A DNA stretch of 32,453 nt, from the NCBI GenBank assembly GCA_017882615.1, contig JADGPD010000020.1, positions 1-32,453 on the forward strand, in the 5' to 3' direction. The DNA is from Thermoleophilia bacterium. GTDB taxonomy: Bacteria; Actinomycetota; Thermoleophilia; Gaiellales; Gaiellaceae. Below, one piece after another: positions 22,166-29,635 of the stretch (positions within the stretch are counted from its first letter, which is position 1; every line of letters starts with the position of its first letter). The position numbers were made by a program, and so were the translations under genes. The notes beneath the pieces are model-generated. The model did no database searches and was not told the origin of the DNA. It saw only the letters and a list, made by a program, of their open reading frames with translations.

Positions 22166-22708
22166 ATGATCGCTTCGTTTTTCTGGTACCTGCTTCCCGT
22201 CTGGGTTCTGCTCTTCCTCCTGCTTCTGCTGGGAGTCTTCGCCATCCTGAGCCGGATCAAGGGCGGCCGCTACGCCCGGCCGATCATCGCCGGGCTGATG
22301 AAGGTTCCGCTGCTCGGGCGCGGGCTGAGGAGTCTTTCGGAATCGGCCATGGAGCGCTCGAATCCGCTGCTTGCCAGCGCGATCAAAAAGCTCGAACGGG
22401 CCGGTGCGATGCGCGACCCCCAGCGGATGCAGCGAGCCCTTTCGCTTCTTTCCTCCGCCGAGCGGCGCGCCTGGATGGAAGCTGCAGACCAGCAGCAGCA
22501 AAGCTCCGGCTCGGACGTGTCCAACCGGCAGATCCGTCGCAAGTTGGAGCGCCAGGGCCTGCAGCAGAAAAGCGCCAAGGACAAGGCGAAGGACAAGTCC
22601 AAGGACAAGCGCAAGGGCAAGAAAAAGAAGAAGGGCGAGGCCGAGGAAGAGCGCCGCGGCCCGCAGGGGCGCAAGCGCGGGAAGCCCGGTCGCAAGCGCG
22701 GCCGCTAA
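22166..22708 (+). CDS. Single-helix membrane protein with Lys/Arg-rich tail, unknown function
   Basis: 180 aa from the ATG at 22166; a TTG-type start at 22139 is possible but gives no extra domain. One strong N-terminal membrane helix (about 3-27, FFWYLLPVWVLLFLLLLLGVF) is followed by a cytoplasmic helical part (about 30-120: PLLGRGLRSLSESAMERSNP, AMRDPQRMQRALSLLSSAER). The C-terminal 60 residues are extremely basic, with repeated KDK, KGKKKKK and RKRGR. The tail could bind nucleic acid or acidic phospholipid. I do not recognise the family. It converges with ispF across a 33-nt gap. Confidence 0.7.
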   Translation: MIASFFWYLLPVWVLLFLLLLLGVFAILSRIKGGRYARPIIAGLMKVPLLGRGLRSLSESAMERSNPLLASAIKKLERAGAMRDPQRMQRALSLLSSAERRAWMEAADQQQQSSGSDVSNRQIRRKLERQGLQQKSAKDKAKDKSKDKRKGKKKKKGEAEEERRGPQGRKRGKPGRKRGR

Positions 22709-22721
22709 TAGGTCGGCGCCA

Positions 22722-22737
22722 CTGCTCCTCGGGGCAG
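22722..22737. terminator. Hairpin between convergent genes
   Basis: CTGCTC-CTCG-GGGCAG forms a 6-bp stem (one G-T pair) between the convergent stops at 22708 and 22742. There is no T-run, so it would be a weak bidirectional terminator at best. Confidence 0.3.
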
Positions 22738-22741
22738 GCCC

Positions 22742-23221
22742 TTACCGCTCGAGCAGCGCCACGGCCTGAGCCGCCAGGCCCTCGCCGTGACCCGCGAATC
22801 CGAGCCGATCGGTGGTCGTGGCCCGTACCGTCACCCGCCCCGGCTCGAGCGCTAGCGCGGCGGCCAGACGCTCCTGCATCTCCGCGCGCCGCTCTGCAAT
22901 CCGCGGCTCCTCGCCGACGAGGATGCAGTCTGCGTTGACCAGCGCCCAGCCTGCACCGCGCACCTCGCCGTAGGCACGGGCGAGCAGGTCGAGCGAGTCG
23001 GCGCCCTTCCAGCGCTCGTCACTGGAGGGAAAGAGTGAGCCGATGTCGCTCAACCCGGCCGCGCCGAGCAGGGCGTCGATCAGCGCGTGCGCGATCACGT
23101 CACCGTCGGAGTGCCCGGCGAGCCCGCGCGGATGCTCGAAAGCGACGCCGCCCAGCACGAGCGGAACGCCGGCCGCGAAAGCGTGGGCGTCGATGCCGAT
23201 TCCTACCCTGAGCTCACTCAT
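22742..23221 (-). CDS. ispF: 2-C-methyl-D-erythritol 2,4-cyclodiphosphate synthase
   Basis: 159 aa, the normal length. It makes the cyclic diphosphate in the fifth step of the MEP isoprenoid pathway. Seen: GIGIDAHAF with the metal ligands Asp11 and His13; GHSDGDVIAHALIDALLGA with the third metal His; LSDIGSLFPSSDERWKGADS; and the C-terminal TTDRLGFAGHGEG. The ATG overlaps the last codon and stop of ispD by four bases (ATGA, 23218-23221), with GAGGAG just upstream inside ispD, so the two are translationally coupled. Together they provide consecutive-pathway enzymes, with IspE not in view. Confidence 0.97.
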   Translation of the reverse strand: MSELRVGIGIDAHAFAAGVPLVLGGVAFEHPRGLAGHSDGDVIAHALIDALLGAAGLSDIGSLFPSSDERWKGADSLDLLARAYGEVRGAGWALVNADCILVGEEPRIAERRAEMQERLAAALALEPGRVTVRATTTDRLGFAGHGEGLAAQAVALLER

Positions 23222-23907
23222 CGCTCCTCCTCGGCAAGCCAGCTCTCGACCAGAGCCAGATCTTCAGTCGTGGTCACCTTGTGCAGGCGTCGTTCGCCCT
23301 CGACCCAGCGGACGCGACCACCCTGCCCTTCGACCAGCGTCGAGCAGTCGGTCGCCTCGCCCCGCTCGGCGGCGTAGGCGGCGCGGAGCGCCTGGGCGCG
23401 AAAAGCCTGCGGCGTCTGGACGGCGACGAGCGAGCTGCGCTCGAGTGTCTCGACAACGCGCTCTCCCTCGACGCGCTTGATCGTGTCGGAGACCGGCAGC
23501 GCGGGCACGACCGCGTCCCAACCCTGCTCCAGCGGCGCCAACACTCGCTCTACGACCTCCGCGCTCACCAGCGGCCGGGCGGCATCGTGAACGAGCACGT
23601 GCTCGACCTCGGCGGGAATCTCGGTCAGGGCCAGGCTGACGCTCTCGCCACGCTCGCGGCCTCCCCGCACGACCGCGCTCACCTTGTCGCAGCCGAGCTC
23701 TTCGGCCAGCAGGATCGTGGCCTCCTCCCAGCCGGGTGGAGCCGCCACAACCAGGCCGGCGATCAATTCGCAGTCGTCGAGCCGTTGCAGGCTCTCGGCC
23801 AGGAGAGGTCGCCCGGCGAGGGCGGCAAAGGCTTTCGGGCGCGTGCCTGCGAGCCGCTTACCGGCCCCGGCGGCGCAAACGACGACCCAGGCAGATGCGC
23901 TCGTCAC
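23218..23907 (-). CDS. ispD: 2-C-methyl-D-erythritol 4-phosphate cytidylyltransferase
   Basis: 229 aa. It transfers CMP to methylerythritol phosphate in the third step of the MEP pathway. Seen: the CTP-binding loop VVVCAAGAGKRLAGTRPKAF near the N-terminus, the central HDAARPLVS, DTIKRVEGERVVETLER, QTPQAFRAQALRAAY and the ATDCSTLVE region. The GTG start lies 49 nt downstream of the carD stop on the same strand, so co-transcription with carD is likely. The carD-ispD-ispF order is the one found in mycobacteria. Confidence 0.96.
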   Translation of the reverse strand: MTSASAWVVVCAAGAGKRLAGTRPKAFAALAGRPLLAESLQRLDDCELIAGLVVAAPPGWEEATILLAEELGCDKVSAVVRGGRERGESVSLALTEIPAEVEHVLVHDAARPLVSAEVVERVLAPLEQGWDAVVPALPVSDTIKRVEGERVVETLERSSLVAVQTPQAFRAQALRAAYAAERGEATDCSTLVEGQGGRVRWVEGERRLHKVTTTEDLALVESWLAEEER

Positions 23908-23956
23908 AGGCGATCCAGGGGACGCTGCCCCGCCGACGGTGAACCGGCCACCGCGG

Positions 23957-24499
23957 CTAGACGGAAGCTACTACCGCCTCCGGCTCCGTCTTGCTCGAGC
24001 TCCGCGACGCCTTCTTGCCGTTTCTGGCCAGCACGTTCTCCAGCCACGCGGCCGCCTCTTCCTCGTTCAGATCGAGCGCGTACATCAGCTCGCTGGAAAG
24101 AATCTTCTTGGCCTTCACGAACATCTGCTTTTCGCCGGTCGAGAGACCCTTCTCAAAATCGCGTAGAGAGAGGTTTTGCACGACTTCCGACAGTTCGAGG
24201 ATGTCGCCCGTCTTCATCTTGTCGCGGTTGTGCTTGAAGCGGCGATTCCAGTTCTTCGGCATCTCGGTCTTGCCGGCCGTGAGCGCGATGATGACGCTGT
24301 CGATCTCGGCCTCTTCGATCACCGGGCGCAGTCCAACCCGCTCGGCATTCTCGCTCGGAACCTGGACGGTCATGTCGTTGTGAAGGATCCTGATCGTCAG
24401 GTACTCGCGCTTCTGGCCGAGCACCGTTCGCATCTCTTTCTCGACCACCGTCCCCGCACCATGATGCGGGTACACGACTTTTTCGCCAATATCAAACAA
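23957..24499 (-). CDS. carD: CarD-family RNA polymerase-binding regulator
   Basis: 180 aa from the TTG at 24499-24497. GAGAGGGAG lies 6 nt upstream and the family start MFDIGEKVVYPHHGAG follows, so the longer in-frame ATG at 24547 is rejected. The N-terminal Tudor-like domain (about 1-60) binds the RNA polymerase beta subunit: GEKVVYPHHGAGTVVE, then YLTIRILHNDMTVQVPSENAE. The C-terminal helical DNA-binding domain (about 65-165) has KNWNRRFKHNRDKMKTGDI, FEKGLSTGEKQMFVKAKKIL and LNEEEAAAWLE. CarD stabilises the open promoter complex and is essential in mycobacteria. An extended -10 and a GC hairpin lie in its leader. Confidence 0.97.
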   Translation of the reverse strand: MFDIGEKVVYPHHGAGTVVEKEMRTVLGQKREYLTIRILHNDMTVQVPSENAERVGLRPVIEEAEIDSVIIALTAGKTEMPKNWNRRFKHNRDKMKTGDILELSEVVQNLSLRDFEKGLSTGEKQMFVKAKKILSSELMYALDLNEEEAAAWLENVLARNGKKASRSSSKTEPEAVVASV

Positions 24500-24533
24500 G
24501 CGACACTCCCTCTCGAGCTGTGTTCGCGAAAAG

Positions 24534-24557
24534 GCCGGCGGTGCCACTACCGCCGGC
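24534..24557 (-). promoter_or_regulatory. GC hairpin in the carD leader (possible attenuator)
   Basis: On the minus strand GCCGGCGGT pairs perfectly over 9 bp with ACCGCCGGC across a 6-nt loop, followed by CCTTTTCG. The hairpin lies between the candidate carD promoter and the carD ribosome site, so it could terminate early carD transcripts or act as a second terminator for radA. Confidence 0.5.
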
Positions 24558-24570
24558 TGAATACTGCTTC

Positions 24571-24579
24571 ATGATAGCA
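24571..24579 (-). promoter_or_regulatory. Candidate extended -10 promoter of carD
   Basis: Read on the minus strand, TGC-TATCAT matches the extended -10 pattern TGn-TATAAT. It overlaps the T-run of the radA terminator and sits about 72 nt upstream of the carD TTG. No clear -35 is seen, as expected for an extended -10. Confidence 0.5.
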
Positions 24580-24642
24580 AAAAACGCTGGAAAACGCACC
24601 TTTTCAGGTGCTCGCACAGAAAATCCCTGCTCAGACAGCGTT
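24579..24642 (-). terminator. Terminator of radA
   Basis: On the minus strand AACGCTG (24636-24642) pairs with CAGCGTT (24583-24589), ending in a run of six T. Inside is a second hairpin, GCACCT-GAAA-AGGTGC (24596-24611), with a GNRA loop. The structure begins about 40 nt after the radA stop. Confidence 0.65.
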
Positions 24643-24680
24643 TCGAAATACGGGCCCGCTCGCCGACATCGAGTCACTCA

Positions 24681-26045
24681 TCAAAGAGCCGGGTCGGCTC
24701 CATCCCGCTGTGATTCCAGCCCTAACGCCAGCGCCTTCCCGAGCCTGACCACCTCGATCAGCTCCAGGCCTGCCCCGCTCTTGACGCTGCCCTGACAGAC
24801 GAGGGCGCACTCCAGCCCGAGCTTGGCGCACTCTCCCGCGCGTCGTGCGGTTTGGGTCGCGGCGCGTAGGCGCCCGGTCAAACCGATCTCGGCGAAGGCC
24901 GCGAGCCCCGGGCGAACCGGTACGCCCCGCGCCGCCGAGGCGATGGCCAGGGCGATCGCCAGGTCGGCGCCCGGCTCCTCGATCCGCACGCCGCCGGCGA
25001 CGTTGACGAACACGTCGGCCTGCCCGAGCGCCACGCGCGCATGGCGCGAGAGAACGGCCACGATCATCGCCAGACGCTTCGGATCGACGCCGGTGCCGAC
25101 GCGGCGCGGCATGGCCAGCTCGCTTCTGGCCACAAGGGCCTGGATCTCGAGCAGAATCGGGCGCGAGCCTTCGAGCGTGCAGGCCACCGCGGCTCCAACC
25201 TCGCCGGGCTCTGTACGCCCGAAGAGCGCCGAGGCATCCGGAATCCCGACCAGGCCGGCGGAGGTCATCTCGAAAACACCGAGCTCGTTGGTCGAGCCGA
25301 AGCGGTTCTTGGTTGCGCGCAGAATGCGGTGCTCGCGGTAGCGGTCGCCTTCGAACTGCAGCACGCAGTCGACCAGGTGCTCGAGCACGCGCGGCCCGGC
25401 CACAGTGCCGTCCTTGGTCACGTGCCCGACGAGAAACACGGCGATGCCGTTTTCCTTGGCCAAGCGCATCAGGCGCGAGGCCGCCTCGCGCACCTGCGCC
25501 ACCGACCCTGGCACCGAGCCCAGGCCCGACGAGTAGAGAGCCTGCACCGAGTCGATCACGCAGACCTCGGGTCGCTCGCGCTCGAGCACCTCGCAGACCG
25601 TGTCCAGCTCGGTCTCGGCCAGAATCTCGATCTTGCCCGCCCCGCCCAGGCGCTCGGCCCGCAGCCTGACCTGAGCCGCCGATTCCTCGCCCGAGACGAG
25701 CAGGCCGCGGCGCTTCTCGGCGATCGCGCGCAGCGCGGCCAAGAGCAGCGTCGACTTTCCGATCCCGGGCTCGCCGCCGACTAGCACGAGCGAGGCCGGC
25801 ACCAGCCCGCCGCCGAGCACGCGATCGAGCTCGGGCACGCCGGTCGGGATGCGGTCGCTCTCATTCGCCTCGACCTCGACCAGGCGCAGCAGGGGCCTTT
25901 GCACTCTCGGCGCGCTTGCGGGGATCCTTTCGATTACCTCCTCGGTCAGCGTGCCGTAGTTCTCACAACTCGGGCAGCGCCCGAGCCAGCGCCCGGTCGA
26001 GTAGCCGCATTCCGTGCACGAGAACTGAACAGCCGTCTTTGCCAC
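24681..26045 (-). CDS. radA: DNA repair protein RadA (Sms)
   Basis: 454 aa, full length. RadA is a hexameric ATPase that drives branch migration in homologous recombination. Seen: an N-terminal C4 zinc finger (C10, C13, C24, C27: CTECGYSTGRWLGRCPSC); the Walker A GGEPGIGKST (90-99); the RadA-specific KNRFGSTNELGVFEM near residue 250; and the Lon-protease-like C-terminal domain with GGVRIEEPGADLAIALAIAS. The GTG start has no ribosome site, but a TAGACT -10-like hexamer ends 6 nt before it, suggesting leaderless transcription. It precedes carD on the same strand with a terminator between. Confidence 0.97.
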   Translation of the reverse strand: MAKTAVQFSCTECGYSTGRWLGRCPSCENYGTLTEEVIERIPASAPRVQRPLLRLVEVEANESDRIPTGVPELDRVLGGGLVPASLVLVGGEPGIGKSTLLLAALRAIAEKRRGLLVSGEESAAQVRLRAERLGGAGKIEILAETELDTVCEVLERERPEVCVIDSVQALYSSGLGSVPGSVAQVREAASRLMRLAKENGIAVFLVGHVTKDGTVAGPRVLEHLVDCVLQFEGDRYREHRILRATKNRFGSTNELGVFEMTSAGLVGIPDASALFGRTEPGEVGAAVACTLEGSRPILLEIQALVARSELAMPRRVGTGVDPKRLAMIVAVLSRHARVALGQADVFVNVAGGVRIEEPGADLAIALAIASAARGVPVRPGLAAFAEIGLTGRLRAATQTARRAGECAKLGLECALVCQGSVKSGAGLELIEVVRLGKALALGLESQRDGADPAL

Positions 26046-26051
26046 GAAGCG

Positions 26052-26057
26052 AGTCTA
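26052..26057 (-). promoter_or_regulatory. -10-like element of radA (leaderless type)
   Basis: TAGACT on the minus strand ends 6 nt before the GTG of radA, with no Shine-Dalgarno between. No good -35 was seen. Confidence 0.4.
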
Positions 26058-26131
26058 CGCAGGGGCGCAGACGGCGACCGTGCCGACTCCGTGACTTCCC
26101 CCCGCCCTGCGCGCGGCGGCTCGCGCCGGGC

Positions 26132-26530
26132 CTATTCGGAATTTTGCCCGTCGTATTCCGGGGAGTCGGCTTCGGCCTCGGCCTTGGTCGCGCGCACGAC
26201 GCCGTCTTTGTGATGAGCCGGCGAGTAGATCGTGTAGAGCTTCAGCGCCTCGCCACCGGATGTGTTGACGACGTTGTGCTCGGCTCCGGCCGGGACGACG
26301 ATCGCCGAGCCGTCCTTCACCTCGTACTCGTTGCCGTCGATGATGACGCGACCCCGGCCCGACTCGAAGCGGAAGAACTGGTCGTTCTCCTCGTGAACCT
26401 CCAGACCGATGTCTTCCTTCGGCGCGAGACTCATCAGAACGAGCTGGCTATGGGAGGCGGTGTAGAGGACTTTTCGGAAATCATCGTTTTCGAGGGTCAG
26501 TCCTTCGATGTTGTCGTTGAATCCCTTCAC
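26132..26530 (-). CDS. Single-domain cupin protein
   Basis: 132 aa from the GTG at 26530-26528, chosen because GGAGG lies 5 nt upstream; the open frame runs to 26557. One cupin barrel (about 20-115) has the first motif EVHEENDQFFRFESGRGRV and the second motif VPAGAEHNVVNTSG. The first motif reads H-x-E-x-D...E-x-G, with a His, Glu-type metal set; the second has the conserved His. The protein matches small cupins annotated as mannose-6-phosphate-isomerase-like or storage cupins with no proven reaction. It lies between clpC and radA on the same strand, 86 nt before the radA start, but its expression with them is not clear. Confidence 0.88.
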   Translation of the reverse strand: MKGFNDNIEGLTLENDDFRKVLYTASHSQLVLMSLAPKEDIGLEVHEENDQFFRFESGRGRVIIDGNEYEVKDGSAIVVPAGAEHNVVNTSGGEALKLYTIYSPAHHKDGVVRATKAEAEADSPEYDGQNSE

Positions 26531-26597
26531 GGCGTCCTCCGATCGCGTTTCGAACAATGCCAGCTACAGCCTAAGCAGCCAGTAAGACGCTAGGCCC

Positions 26598-26612
26598 GCG
26601 CCGGATCGGCGC
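26598..26612 (-). terminator. Weak hairpin after clpC
   Basis: GCGCCG-GAT-CGGCGC forms a 6-bp stem with a 3-nt loop about 115 nt after the clpC stop. There is no T-run, so termination here is uncertain. Confidence 0.25.
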
Positions 26613-26725
26613 TTCCCGTATTTCAGTCGCCCTGCGCTGATTTCGAGCTACGTAGCAAGTCCTGTGTGCGGCCGCGCGATCGCGGGCCTTGATATCGCCC
26701 CGCCCGACGAGGAGAAGGACGGAAG

Positions 26726-29353
26726 CTACTCGTCCTCGGAGCCAGCGCTTGGCTCGGAGGCGGCTTTTTCGGCGCGGTCGTCGGGGACGACGACCTTCTT
26801 GGGCTCTTCCTTCTCGCCGGTTTTCTTCTCGGAGCTCTCGCCGGCGCCATCGTCGGGTACGACGACCTTCTCGGGCTCTTCTTCGAGCACCGGCTCGGCG
26901 CCCGGGATGATCTTGATCTCGACCTCGTCGGAGGTGTTCTTCTTGCGGTCGACGATCAGCGTGGCGCCCGGCATCAGCTCGGCGCCGAGCACGAAGTCGG
27001 CCAGCGGATCCTCGATCAGGCGCTGGATCGCGCGGCGCAGCGGGCGCGCGCCCATGGACGGGTCGAAGCCCTGCTCGACCAGCAGGTCCTTGGCCTTGTC
27101 GGTCAGCTCGATCGTCACCTTGTGCACCGCCATCTGCTCGCGCAGCCGCTTCAGCATCAGGTCGATGATCTGCTTGATCTCGGCCTTCTCGAGCTTGTGG
27201 AAGACGATCACCTCGTCGATGCGGTTCAGGAGCTCGGGCCGGAAGACCTTCTTCAGCTCGCCCGTGACCCGCGACTTCATCTCGTCGTAGGAGAGACCGA
27301 CCTCGTCGTTCGAGGAGAAGCCGAGCGACTGGTTCTTGGAGATCTGAGCCGCGCCCAGGTTCGAGGTCATGATCACGATCGTGTTGCGGAAGTCGACCTT
27401 GCGCCCCTGCGAGTCGGTCAGCTTTCCGTCCTCGAGTATCTGCAGCAGGATGTTGAAGACGTCCGGGTGCGCCTTTTCGACCTCGTCCATGAGCAGCACC
27501 GAATAGGGCTTGCGCCGCACCGATTCGGTCAGCTGACCGCCCTCGTCGTAACCGACGTATCCCGGAGGCGAGCCGACCAGCCGCGACACGGAGTGCTTCT
27601 CCATGTACTCCGACATATCGACCTGGATCATGGCCTCCTCGTCGCCGAACAGGAACTCGGCCAGGGTGCGCGCCAGCTCGGTCTTGCCGACGCCCGAGGG
27701 CCCCAGGAAGATGAACGAGCCGGTCGGGCGCTTGGGATCCTTGATTCCCGCCCGGGCGCGCCGGATCGCCTTGGAGACCGCCTCGATCGCCGGATGCTGG
27801 CCGATCACGCGCTTGTGCAGCTCGTCCTCCATGCGGATCAGCTTCTGCGACTCGGCTTCGGTGAGCTTGAAAACTGGAATGCCGGTCCACATCGAGACGA
27901 TGTCGGCGATCTCTTCCTCGCCGATCTCGGGCTGCTCGGCCGCGTCCTCCTCGTCGCGCCAGGACTCCTCGAGCTCTTTCCGCTTCTGGCTCAGCTTGCG
28001 CTCCTTGTCCCTGAGCGCCGCCGCCTTCTCGAACTCCTGGGCCTCGATCGAAGACTCCTTCTCTTTCCGCACCGTCTCGATCTCTTCCTCGAGCTCGCGG
28101 TAGCGCGGAGGCGCGCTCATGGTGCGGATGCGCATGCGCGACGCGGCCTCGTCGATCAGGTCGATGGCCTTGTCGGGCAGGTGGCGATCTTGGATGTAGC
28201 GGTCGGCGAGTTGCGCGGCGGCATCGAGTGCGTCGTCGGAGATCTTGCAGCGGTGGTGCGCCTCGTAGCGGTCGCGCAGACCGCGCAAGATCTGAATCGT
28301 GTCGTCGACCGAGGGCTCCTCTACGCGAATCTGCTGGAAGCGCCGTTCCAGCGCCGCGTCGCGCTCCAGGTACTTGCGGTACTCGTCCAGCGTGGTGGCG
28401 CCGATCGTCTGCAGCTCGCCGCGCGCGAGGGCCGGCTTGAGAATCGAAGCCGCGTCGATCGCGCCCTCGGCCGCACCCGCGCCGACCAGGTTGTGTAGCT
28501 CGTCGATGAAGAGAATGATGTCGCCGCGCTGGCCGATCTCCTTCATGACCTTCTTCAGGCGCTCTTCGAACTCACCGCGGTACTTCGAGCCGGCCACCAG
28601 CGCAGCCAGGTCGAGCGTGTAAATCTGCTTGCCCTTGAGCAGCTCGGGAATGTTGCCCGTGGCGATGCGCTGGGCCAGGCCCTCGACGACCGCCGTCTTG
28701 CCCACGCCGGGCTCGCCGATCAAAACCGGGTTGTTCTTCGTGCGGCGCGACAGGATCTGCATCACGCGCTCGATCTCGGTCTGGCGCCCGACCACGGGAT
28801 CGAGCTTGCCGTCGGTGGCGAGCTTGGTCAGGTTGCGCCCGAACTGGTCGAGCAACTTGGAGCTTTTCGACCTCTCGCCGCCCGCCGCGCCCGCGGCGGC
28901 GCCCTGCTGGCGGCGCCCGGGGCCCGAGAGCATGCGAATGATCTCGTTGCGAATCTTCTCGGCGTCGGCGTCGAAGTCGAGCAGGATGCGCGCCGCCACG
29001 CCCTCGTTCTCGCGCACCAACCCGAGCAGGATGTGCTCGGTGCCGATGTAGTTGTGGCCAAGCGAGAGCGCTTCTCTGAGCGCCAGCTCGAGCACCTTCT
29101 TGGCGCGCGGCGTGAAGGGGATCTGACCGGTCGTGACCTCGTCGCCCTGGCCGACTATGCGGGCGACCTGCGCCCGTACCTCCTCGACGGTGATGTCGAG
29201 CGACTCGAGCACGCGCGCGGCGAGGCCCTCCTCCTCACGAAGGAGCCCGAGCAGGATGTGCTCGGTACCTATGTAGTTGTGCTTGAGGGCACGGGCCTCG
29301 TCCTGCGCAAGTACGACTACCTGCCTGGCTCGCTCGGTGAATCGCTCGAACAA
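26726..29353 (-). CDS. clpC: ClpC-type AAA+ protease ATPase
   Basis: 875 aa. Unfolds substrates and feeds them to ClpP. Domains in order: two Clp_N repeats (about 4-56 and 78-130, each with [13 protein letters not shown]); AAA1 with Walker A GEPGVGKT (213-220); a UVR-type middle domain (about 422-462, [20 protein letters not shown]); and AAA2 with Walker A GPSGVGKT (551-558) plus [13 protein letters not shown]. The TTG start has AAAGGGGG about 10 nt upstream. The C-terminal tail (about 815-875) is unusual: charged, and with the segment KVVVPDD present twice (also visible as a DNA duplication at 26778-26810 and 26850-26880). A dyad-flanked -10-like TATACA lies about 100 nt upstream. Confidence 0.97.
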   Translation of the reverse strand: MFERFTERARQVVVLAQDEARALKHNYIGTEHILLGLLREEEGLAARVLESLDITVEEVRAQVARIVGQGDEVTTGQIPFTPRAKKVLELALREALSLGHNYIGTEHILLGLVRENEGVAARILLDFDADAEKIRNEIIRMLSGPGRRQQGAAAGAAGGERSKSSKLLDQFGRNLTKLATDGKLDPVVGRQTEIERVMQILSRRTKNNPVLIGEPGVGKTAVVEGLAQRIATGNIPELLKGKQIYTLDLAALVAGSKYRGEFEERLKKVMKEIGQRGDIILFIDELHNLVGAGAAEGAIDAASILKPALARGELQTIGATTLDEYRKYLERDAALERRFQQIRVEEPSVDDTIQILRGLRDRYEAHHRCKISDDALDAAAQLADRYIQDRHLPDKAIDLIDEAASRMRIRTMSAPPRYRELEEEIETVRKEKESSIEAQEFEKAAALRDKERKLSQKRKELEESWRDEEDAAEQPEIGEEEIADIVSMWTGIPVFKLTEAESQKLIRMEDELHKRVIGQHPAIEAVSKAIRRARAGIKDPKRPTGSFIFLGPSGVGKTELARTLAEFLFGDEEAMIQVDMSEYMEKHSVSRLVGSPPGYVGYDEGGQLTESVRRKPYSVLLMDEVEKAHPDVFNILLQILEDGKLTDSQGRKVDFRNTIVIMTSNLGAAQISKNQSLGFSSNDEVGLSYDEMKSRVTGELKKVFRPELLNRIDEVIVFHKLEKAEIKQIIDLMLKRLREQMAVHKVTIELTDKAKDLLVEQGFDPSMGARPLRRAIQRLIEDPLADFVLGAELMPGATLIVDRKKNTSDEVEIKIIPGAEPVLEEEPEKVVVPDDGAGESSEKKTGEKEEPKKVVVPDDRAEKAASEPSAGSEDE

Positions 29354-29635
29354 CCCTCTGACCCCCTTTCTCCGTCGACTGGCCCGGGGTCTTTGCCGCG
29401 TGGCTCAGGTCAACCCCATCTTAGCTGAGGGTCACCTGCCCGAATCGAGGCCCTTGTATACCTCGATGGCGGGCACCCACGGCCCTCGGCGCTGCGCCGA
29501 ATTTTCGCTTAGGACCTTATCGACCGGTGCAACGCGACCGATAGCCATTTTTAGTCTCGAATGGGTGGCCGCCGCCTCCGCGGGACGCCGCGGCGGCGGA
29601 GCGCCAACATGGAGCGAACTCGTAAACTAAACAGG
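29354..29635. promoter_or_regulatory. Divergent region between clpC and the sensor-like gene
   Basis: About 280 bases. It contains ATCGAGG (29444-29450) and CCTCGAT (29461-29467), a perfect 7-bp inverted repeat around a minus-strand TATACA (29455-29460), a candidate clpC -10. TCGGCGC-T-GCGCCGA (29486-29500) is a second dyad, and GCCGCCGC (29568-29575) with GCGGCGGC (29590-29597) an 8-bp stem. For the plus-strand gene, TAAACT (29623-29628) ends 7 nt before the ATG at 29636. No CtsR or ClgR consensus was recognised. Confidence 0.45.

Noticed and set aside
27122-28498. 458-codon open frame opposite clpC
   Set aside because: Antisense to highly conserved ClpC domains; explained by codon bias.
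20400-29530. Shared 13-mer TTATCGACCGGTG upstream of two genes (about 20400 and 29518)
   Set aside because: A few matches of this length are expected by chance in 32 kb of GC-rich sequence, and no further similarity flanks them.
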